From contig JAKSHS010000009.1 of assembly GCA_024399275.1 (NCBI GenBank), forward strand, positions 1-32,466: a stretch of DNA of 32,466 nucleotides, written 5' to 3'. The notes beneath the pieces are model-generated. The model was not told the origin of the DNA. It did not search any database and was given only the letters and a program-made list of their open reading frames with translations. The position numbers and the translations under genes are program-made. The stretch is from an archaeon. GTDB taxonomy: Archaea > Thermoplasmatota > Thermoplasmata > Methanomassiliicoccales > Methanomethylophilaceae. Of this stretch, positions 7,656 through 13,630 are shown piece by piece (the first letter of the stretch is position 1; every line of letters starts with the position of its first letter).

Positions 7656-8947
7656 TAAAACACCCTCCTATTGCTGAACTCTCGGCATAGAGGAGTTTTC
7701 ATGATTTCTATTACTTCGTCTTTACTATAATTTGCGAGCACCCATGATAGCTTTACATACGCAGTCTCTGGTAGTATGTCGAAGACTGATACAATGCCGG
7801 CACTGGCGAGGTCTCGGCCTGTATTGTAAACGTTCATGTTTGTCTGCCCGTTGATGCATTGAGATGTCATGATAACTATTGCTCCATTTTTAATCGCTTC
7901 TCCGACAAGAGGAGCCATGGTGTCACTGACATGACCAAGGCCAGAGCCCGCAATGACAATTCCTTTACTTTTCATAAATACATCTCTGAATACGTAAGGA
8001 TTCATTCCTGGATAGTATTGTAGAAGAACTGTAGACATTTCCATACCAGTCCTAGCAATTGCTCTTGACTCAGAAATTAACGGGAGATCCATGTTGAATG
8101 TTATATTTCCGTATTTATCGATATTAGCGGCTGGTTCTATGTTAATACTTTTAAATGCATCACGCCTAGAAGTATGCATTTTTCTTACTCGTGAACCAAT
8201 ATGAACAGCAAAAGAATCATCACTAAGTGTGTCATGCATTACGACATAAACCCCAGATTTTCCAGATTTAACACAAAATTGAGCACATGCTATCAAATTA
8301 GCTGGCGCATCTGATGATGGCCTATCAGATGACCGCTGTGAACCAACAAGGACTACTGGTTTGGGAACATTTCCAAGCATGAATGAAAGTGCAGCGGCAG
8401 TGTATCCCATAGTGTCTGTTCCGTGAGAGACAATTATTCCGTCTGCACCGTTATTGATCTCTTCCGCCACTGCTTTCGCAATTTCTTGCCAATGGGAGAT
8501 ATTCATATTTTCAGAAAGTACAGAAAACAATACCCTTGCACGAACATTAGCAATTTTGTTTATTTCAGGAACGGAATTAATCATATCGGATGCAGAAAGG
8601 GTTGGATGAACCGCACCAGTTCTATAATCTACATATGATGCAATTGTGCCACCAGTGCTAACAAGAACCAATGTAGGGAGGTTTTTATTCTCCTTAATCT
8701 TGGCTTCAATTTTCTGATTCGTAGTTATGGGTTTATCAATTATTTTAATTTTCGAATCTTGATCGACTCTGATTCCAATGTTATATCCATTTGCTACCTT
8801 TAGTATAATAACGTCTGGAGCGCTGAGATTCGGATGTGGCATTATAGTTCCTACGTATGTCATTCCATCTTTTTCTATAGATATTTTAGAATTCTCAATT
8901 ATTCCAGATTCTTCCAATCTCTTAGACAGATCAATAGAGTAACTCAT
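7655..8947 (-). CDS. gatD: Glutamyl-tRNA(Gln) amidotransferase subunit D
   Basis: GatD is the asparaginase-type subunit that releases ammonia from glutamine or asparagine for GatE. The N-terminal beta-rich domain (1-90) is the GatD-specific extension. The asparaginase core starts at VLVSTGGTIASYVDYRTGAVHP with the first catalytic Thr. It continues with GIIVSHGTDTMGYTAAAL, holding the second Thr-Asp pair, and SDRPSSDAPANL. At 430 residues it is full length. A possible TATA-like ATTAAAC lies near 8973-8980 on the minus strand. It is the first gene of the gatD-gatE pair. Confidence 0.96.
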   Translation of the reverse strand: MSYSIDLSKRLEESGIIENSKISIEKDGMTYVGTIMPHPNLSAPDVIILKVANGYNIGIRVDQDSKIKIIDKPITTNQKIEAKIKENKNLPTLVLVSTGGTIASYVDYRTGAVHPTLSASDMINSVPEINKIANVRARVLFSVLSENMNISHWQEIAKAVAEEINNGADGIIVSHGTDTMGYTAAALSFMLGNVPKPVVLVGSQRSSDRPSSDAPANLIACAQFCVKSGKSGVYVVMHDTLSDDSFAVHIGSRVRKMHTSRRDAFKSINIEPAANIDKYGNITFNMDLPLISESRAIARTGMEMSTVLLQYYPGMNPYVFRDVFMKSKGIVIAGSGLGHVSDTMAPLVGEAIKNGAIVIMTSQCINGQTNMNVYNTGRDLASAGIVSVFDILPETAYVKLSWVLANYSKDEVIEIMKTPLCREFSNRRVF

Positions 8948-9112
8948 GTTGCTCGGGCAGAAGAGTTGTCAAAGTTTAATACCTATCGTAATACAGAGCT
9001 GTGTTGGACGATCTCTCAAGCTAACGAGAGGGGAATGTGATGCGCGCCGATACATTCAGTATAAAAATAAAGTGGAAGTGGTTTGCCAAGAATTCAAAAC
9101 TCGATCTTTTAA

Positions 9113-10420
9113 TCAGTCCTCTTCTTTTTCAATGGAAAGGCAAGCACAAATGGACGCTAAGACCATCAATGCGAATGCCAAAAGCCACAGGCCTTGGAAT
9201 TGTGCGACTGTATTATTTGTTACTATGTATCCAGACACAGTTATCAGAACAGCACCACCTGCGAATGTGAACAGGTTAAGCGCAGCCGTTGCGGTTCCGG
9301 TCATTGCGACAGGATAGAGTTCCTTAATCTGTGCGTATGATACAATGTAAGCCCCTCCAAGGAATCCGATAAGGAAGTTAATGACACACTGGACAGGAAC
9401 GTTTGTAACGACTGTGGTCTCTGTGCATGTATATAGAATCACAGCCCATACAATAGTGTATCCAACTGTACCTATAATCAAAACCTTTCTTCTTGACTTG
9501 AGAACCGAATCAGAAATCTTTCCAGATAGGGGGCATCCAAACACCATACCGAGACCAACCATCATTAGGATCATGGAGTAAGTTTCCTTTGACATATCGA
9601 ACTGACTGTAAAATGATCCTGCCTGCGATGCCTGCCAAAGCATGATAGTTCCGTACGTACAGAAAGACCATATGGCGAGAGGCCAAAACTTTCTACCACT
9701 GGTAAACGCGAGTTTAAGTGCCTCCATGGTACCCATTGTAGCTGAAGTTGAATCTTTTATGGGCTTTCCTGTCTCTTCTGCCACAATTTCTTCCACACCA
9801 GGAAGACCTATTTCATGGGGATGATTCCTTACAAGAGCGTATGTTGCAACACCTATGACTGCTGTGACTGCTGCAAGGACGAGATATGTATTAGCCATCC
9901 CTATAAGGTCTATCATAGCAATCATTGGATATGCCGCGGCTATGCCTCCAACATTACCAATTAACAGTAATATACCGCTCATTGTGGCGAATTCATCCTT
10001 TCTAAACCAGACAGCCAGAACCTTCATGATCGGTATGTATATGACGGCTGCACCAATACCTATTACGAATTTGCCTGCAACCATAAGGTCAAAGCTCTTG
10101 ACACCATCCATTGCAGACACAGCGCAAAGGATCGAACCGCATGCCAGGAGTATTATAAACACCGACGCTGCCTTTCTTGGACCGAATTTGTCGGTCAAGA
10201 TACCACTCGGTATCTGCATCAACATGTACGCATAGAGATACGCGGACGCCAACAGTGCGACTGAGGTGGGACCTACGTTGAACAGTACCCGTATGTCCTC
10301 GGACACAGCGCCACCGGTCGTCCTGTGGAAATACACGAAGAAGTAGGCGACGGCCAGCATGGTAAATACTGTCAACCCATACCTGCGCACCCGATTCTTC
10401 TGATCCGTAGTTATAGTCAT
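9113..10420 (-). CDS. MFS transporter, substrate unknown
   Basis: This 435-residue protein has about twelve hydrophobic segments in two halves separated by a cytoplasmic loop (about 195-240, NHPHEIGLPG onward). The MFS motif A between helices 2 and 3 reads GILTDKFGPRKA, and a second-half counterpart reads GKISDSVLKSRRK. The start is the ATG at 10420 because a GGAGG element lies seven bases upstream, inside the longer in-frame option at 10435. It is on the same strand as the methyltransferase gene further along, separated from it by the opposing regulator gene. A promoter motif shared with the methyltransferase suggests import or export of a methylated substrate or related compound; this is inference. 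Confidence 0.86.
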   Translation of the reverse strand: MTITTDQKNRVRRYGLTVFTMLAVAYFFVYFHRTTGGAVSEDIRVLFNVGPTSVALLASAYLYAYMLMQIPSGILTDKFGPRKAASVFIILLACGSILCAVSAMDGVKSFDLMVAGKFVIGIGAAVIYIPIMKVLAVWFRKDEFATMSGILLLIGNVGGIAAAYPMIAMIDLIGMANTYLVLAAVTAVIGVATYALVRNHPHEIGLPGVEEIVAEETGKPIKDSTSATMGTMEALKLAFTSGRKFWPLAIWSFCTYGTIMLWQASQAGSFYSQFDMSKETYSMILMMVGLGMVFGCPLSGKISDSVLKSRRKVLIIGTVGYTIVWAVILYTCTETTVVTNVPVQCVINFLIGFLGGAYIVSYAQIKELYPVAMTGTATAALNLFTFAGGAVLITVSGYIVTNNTVAQFQGLWLLAFALMVLASICACLSIEKEED

Positions 10421-10484
10421 TAGGATTTCCTCCATCAGATGGACAAAGACCTCGGATAATCCTAGGTTGCCAATTGATATAACA

Positions 10485-10500
10485 AATATATATTTAAAAG
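10485..10500 (-). promoter_or_regulatory. TATA-like box of the MFS transporter gene
   Basis: The minus strand reads CTTTTAAATATATATT, a strong archaeal TATA box. The inferred start site near 10470 gives a leader of about 50 bases ending in GGAGG before the ATG at 10420. Confidence 0.6.
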
Positions 10501-10512
10501 CACGAACATGTT
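10500..10512 (-). promoter_or_regulatory. Candidate operator shared with the methyltransferase promoter
   Basis: The minus strand reads AACATGTTCGTGC and abuts the upstream side of the transporter TATA box. The methyltransferase promoter has AACATATTCGTAC in the same orientation and similar position (12410-12422); 11 of 13 bases match. It is also about 44 bp upstream of the regulator gene's own TATA-like box, so it could serve autoregulation. Confidence 0.45.
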
Positions 10513-10555
10513 TTAGTAAGTGAGTTAGGCTGTTGAATGATGTGCCGATAGAGAT

Positions 10556-10565
10556 TATTTAAAAT
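10556..10565 (+). promoter_or_regulatory. TATA-like box of the HTH regulator gene
   Basis: The sequence TATTTAAAAT lies about 54-63 bp before the chosen ATG at 10619, putting a start site near 10586 and a leader of about 33 bases. Confidence 0.45.
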
Positions 10566-10618
10566 TGTTACGGAACAAAATCTTAGCTTTCATATATGCT
10601 AATTTTATATATGGTGCC

Positions 10619-11299
10619 ATGCAAATTGTAAAGATGCTCGTAGATAGACACATCGGAGAATCATCTGAAAACTGTATATGCTGCGAGCTGCTACCTATGG
10701 ACATTGGTAAGAAGGCAAGAACAGAGGTTGTTCGGTGCTCTTCTATAAATCATAATTCTGGACATTCACTTATTAGGATAACTGATGATGCCGTACACAG
10801 CATAGATAAATTTATTTGGAGCAAACCTGAAACAGCCGAAAAATGCTCAATTGTAAAAATAGGATATAATCAATATCTAGCCGCAGTCACCAATAACAAT
10901 TGTCAATTAGCACATTTTATTACTGAATCTGGATGTTTTATGACGTCTGCTACCTTTAATCCAAAAGTAGATTATGGGTATATTTGGACACTATTAAGTC
11001 CAAATTCGACATGTATTGCGAATTTGACGAACAGAATGAGAGATGCCGGATATATTGTTAGAAAAATATCATCAAAAAATCTCAACATGGATCTTATCCT
11101 AACGGGAAAGCAAGATGAAGCCTTAAAATATGCGTTCGACACCGGGTACTACGACGTACCGAAAAAAGCCATAACTGAAGATTTATGCAAAGTTCTCGGT
11201 CGGTCTAAATCGACAGTCTCAGTTATGCTGAGAGACGCCGAAAGAAAAATCATTGGTTTGTATCTGGGGCTGAACATCGGTTCAGCCTCGGACCACTAA
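10619..11299 (+). CDS. HTH_10 (Bat-type) transcriptional regulator
   Basis: The C-terminal 55 residues match the HTH_10/bacterio-opsin activator DNA-binding domain: KQDEALKYAFDTGYYDVPKKAITEDLCKVLGRSKSTVSVMLRDAERKII shows the family order 'A-x-x-x-G-Y-(Y/F)-D-x-P' then 'LG-x-S-(K)-ST'. The N-terminal part is not a domain I recognise. It has an early cysteine group (C19, C21, C22 and C40 from the chosen start) that could bind a metal or sense redox state. The start is uncertain: a TTG at 10565 is also in frame, but it coincides with the TATA-like element. It diverges from the MFS gene and converges on the methyltransferase gene, so a role in controlling both is likely but unproven. Confidence 0.78.
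   Translation: MQIVKMLVDRHIGESSENCICCELLPMDIGKKARTEVVRCSSINHNSGHSLIRITDDAVHSIDKFIWSKPETAEKCSIVKIGYNQYLAAVTNNNCQLAHFITESGCFMTSATFNPKVDYGYIWTLLSPNSTCIANLTNRMRDAGYIVRKISSKNLNMDLILTGKQDEALKYAFDTGYYDVPKKAITEDLCKVLGRSKSTVSVMLRDAERKIIGLYLGLNIGSASDH
11266..11289. other. Hairpin at the regulator/methyltransferase 3' junction
   Basis: An inverted repeat GGCTGAAC-ATCG-GTTCAGCC (11268-11287), extended by a G-T and a G-C pair, forms a ten-pair stem with a four-base loop. It lies in the last codons of the regulator gene and just past the stop of the convergent methyltransferase gene. No T-tract follows, so it is not a classical terminator; it could stabilise or separate the converging transcripts. Confidence 0.5.
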
Positions 11300-11313
11300 A
11301 GTACGAAAATTGC

Positions 11314-12339
11314 CTATCTTCTATAGTTGACGATAGCATCAACCATTGCGCGGACGTTTTCTTGTTTAATCAATGCTGACATACCGCAACCGGCAGAGAT
11401 TATATTGAATCCCGCATCAGCGCTACGGATTGCCGCATTTCTGACATCCTCAGGCGTTCCCATTAGCAACGGCTTGACAACTCCGACATTTCCTACAAGA
11501 GCTGCCCTTTTATTTGCAAGCTCTACGGCTTTGTAGGGATCTGTCTTCTCTTCAAGTGAGCAGGCGGTAGCTCCAGAGGCGATCATATTTTCTAGCATCG
11601 GAAGCATGTTTCCGCAGATGTGGAGAATTTTCATAGTTTTCTTCAAGGGTTTGTACACCCTCTTGAGATTTGGAAGTGCATATTCGTCGAACATATCTGG
11701 TGGAATCATATCCCATGACGCTGTTGGCTCAGACATCTGTACACTGTCGATACCTATCGTCTCAACGTGTTCCAACCACATTTTCTCATAGTCGGCTGCA
11801 TAACCAGAAAATTTCTTTGCCATGTCAGGTTCAGTAATTGTCCATAGGATCAAATTCTCTGTACCGACGAGATGACCGGCGATTGTAAACGGACCTGTCA
11901 CTCCGAGGAGTGTAGGAAGATCCTCCTTTCTCTCTTTAATGATGATACGAGCTGCCTCTAAAATCTCCTTATTTCTCGGAATTTTCAGCATCTCCTCCGG
12001 ACTCATGAGTTCCAAGTCTGCGTCTGGATTGTCCTTAAATGGATTCGATTTTACCATTGGCGTTGAATTTTTCTTACCTAAATCGATTCTGCACCCTAGC
12101 GCCTCTGCTTCGTAAGTAAGGCAATAAGGCACTCTCACAGATTCAAGACCCAGAAATTCGTACGCTCCAAGCGCGATTTGTGCCATTTGCCTACCGCTCG
12201 TGTGGGCTTCTGGCCACCACGCTTTGACGTGATCCATGAGTTCCACTGTCGCGGTCGTAGTCATACCGCAGACTGGTGGTCGGTCGGTTTCTTTGCAGTG
12301 CATAGCCTCTAAGAACCGCTCCCTTGGCGTAATTACCAT
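11314..12339 (-). CDS. Methylcobamide:coenzyme M methyltransferase, MtaA/MtbA family
   Basis: It belongs to the uroporphyrinogen decarboxylase-like family and would transfer a methyl group from a corrinoid protein to coenzyme M. The zinc ligands of MtaA/MtbA are present as H240-x-C242 (ILHICGN) and C318 (ISAGCGMS). Family stretches CGMTTTATVELMD, WPEAHTSGRQMAQIA, VRVPYCLTYEAEALGC and LEEKTDPYKAVELA align with methanogen MtaA. I cannot decide between methanol (MtaA) and methylamine (MtbA) specificity. At 341 residues it is full length. No corrinoid protein or substrate methyltransferase lies in the window. It ends in TAG, followed in frame by a second TAG six codons later. Confidence 0.9.
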   Translation of the reverse strand: MVITPRERFLEAMHCKETDRPPVCGMTTTATVELMDHVKAWWPEAHTSGRQMAQIALGAYEFLGLESVRVPYCLTYEAEALGCRIDLGKKNSTPMVKSNPFKDNPDADLELMSPEEMLKIPRNKEILEAARIIIKERKEDLPTLLGVTGPFTIAGHLVGTENLILWTITEPDMAKKFSGYAADYEKMWLEHVETIGIDSVQMSEPTASWDMIPPDMFDEYALPNLKRVYKPLKKTMKILHICGNMLPMLENMIASGATACSLEEKTDPYKAVELANKRAALVGNVGVVKPLLMGTPEDVRNAAIRSADAGFNIISAGCGMSALIKQENVRAMVDAIVNYRR

Positions 12340-12387
12340 GTGTTCTACCCTCTCGGTTTCCCGAAGTCCTTGTCCGTATGCAGATCG

Positions 12388-12423
12388 ATATGTTCATAAA
12401 TAACGAGTAGTACGAATATGTTC
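12388..12423 (-). promoter_or_regulatory. Methyltransferase promoter with two GAACATAT boxes
   Basis: On the minus strand a TATA-like TTATTTAT (12396-12403) is flanked by two copies of GAACATAT, at 12416-12423 and 12388-12395, whose starts are 28 bp apart. The upstream copy is part of the near-palindrome CGAACATATTCG and of AACATATTCGTAC, which recurs in front of the MFS TATA box. The inferred start site near 12373 gives a leader of about 33 bases with GAGGG before the ATG. Confidence 0.5.
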
Positions 12424-12485
12424 GAAACAATACTGTATTGATGCGATGTGTCTCACACAGTTAGATTTTTGGTAAAGTGGACAAG

Positions 12486-13502
12486 TTACGGAACGTAAAA
12501 TAGTTCTCTATCAATTTCGATAACTTTTACTTTTTCACCTATCTGGGAATCTGGGGGAATACGAACATCCAATATGGAATAATCTCGCGGATGTAGGATT
12601 TGTATTTCATTACTAGACACAGATACTACGACTGCTTCGGCGATTTCTTCTGTTTCTGCAATGATTTTGACAGATGGTGTAGTCGATTTTTTTATAAGGA
12701 ATTTATGAAAATTAGAGAGATCTATTGCCTGAATCCCAATTGGCCCAATAGAATCAAGTTTGCATGCGTGATTATTGTGTAAAATAATGTCGCCTCTTCG
12801 ATAATTTGGAATCCTGACGAGAAATGTTGTACGATGAATCTCTCGTCCGTCGGGTGTTGAACCAATCAAGGATGCAGATTCTTTCATCTCGACATTGTAC
12901 ATATCCGAAATCTTACGCGCAATGGATTTGCCTAATGAAGATGAGGAAATGTATACATCTAGTCCACCAGGGACGTGTTGGATTTTACTAATGAATAATT
13001 GATGATTTGTCTTTGCACGGGCTTCTACCACATTTTTTATCCATGTGATAGTTTCGCCGTACAAATCTTTGCAAAATTTTCTTTTTCCAGAACGTATTTG
13101 GATGATTGCTTCGTAGTAATTTCCAAGCTGCCTAGAGCATCTTTTGCACATGGAATTTTTGATACGAACTATAGTGCTACTTTCGGCTGATCTGATGGAT
13201 CCTCTGATGCTGATGTCTATCTTCATAACGATAACAAATGTCCTCTCATCATGTTTTTCAATAATGGGTGTTACCTTGACTATTTTCGACGTGGGTACGA
13301 CTTTGACGGTATTAAGTACAACATTTGTGATAACTTCACTTTCTATGCTTTTTACCCAATTATTTTTGACTAGATAATCACCACAATTGACACATTTTGA
13401 AAGGTCCACGTGATGTGGTAATTCTGCTATTTTTTTCCCTTCGAGAAAACAGTCTATGCAAAGGCCATCGACAATGTTTTCGTCTTCAACACTACAGTTC
13501 AC
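12486..13502 (-). CDS. nmd3: NMD3-family ribosome assembly/export adaptor
   Basis: NMD3 binds the 60S/50S subunit. The N-terminal part has paired cysteines of the NMD3 zinc region: (C)VNC, GLCIDC, KCVNCGD and MCKRCSRQLGNYYEAIIQIR, the last being the strongest family signature. The remainder is beta-rich, as in archaeal NMD3. The coordinates use the first ordinary in-frame start, a GTG at 13502. However, the usual opening FCVxC reads through this codon, so translation probably begins upstream, perhaps at a CTG at 13514; there is no in-frame ATG before the upstream stop codon. A TATA-like element at 13531-13540 places transcription start near there, consistent with a leaderless message. Confidence 0.83.
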   Translation of the reverse strand: MNCSVEDENIVDGLCIDCFLEGKKIAELPHHVDLSKCVNCGDYLVKNNWVKSIESEVITNVVLNTVKVVPTSKIVKVTPIIEKHDERTFVIVMKIDISIRGSIRSAESSTIVRIKNSMCKRCSRQLGNYYEAIIQIRSGKRKFCKDLYGETITWIKNVVEARAKTNHQLFISKIQHVPGGLDVYISSSSLGKSIARKISDMYNVEMKESASLIGSTPDGREIHRTTFLVRIPNYRRGDIILHNNHACKLDSIGPIGIQAIDLSNFHKFLIKKSTTPSVKIIAETEEIAEAVVVSVSSNEIQILHPRDYSILDVRIPPDSQIGEKVKVIEIDRELFYVP

Positions 13503-13530
13503 GCAAAAAGTCAGTTTCTCACAACCATCC

Positions 13531-13540
13531 TAATATATTG
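13531..13540 (-). promoter_or_regulatory. TATA-like box of nmd3
   Basis: The minus strand reads CAATATATTA in the 128-bp gap after the MCM stop. Transcription would start around 13509-13514, at or next to the beginning of the conserved NMD3 reading frame. Confidence 0.4.
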
Positions 13541-13630
13541 CGGCGAATAAGATTTGTGATTGGTGCTTTAGATAATGCTCAGGTCTCGCGCATGTATTGT
13601 ATGACAAACTTGCCTGTTGTTGAAGTATGG

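Noticed and set aside
8946-9317. A 123-residue open frame on the plus strand between gatD and the MFS gene
   Set aside because: Most of it is the reverse complement of the MFS 3' end; its translation has no domain and an alternative frame is equally open.
9855-10235. A 126-residue plus-strand frame inside the MFS gene
   Set aside because: It mirrors the hydrophobic helices of the MFS gene on the other strand and has no start signal of its own.
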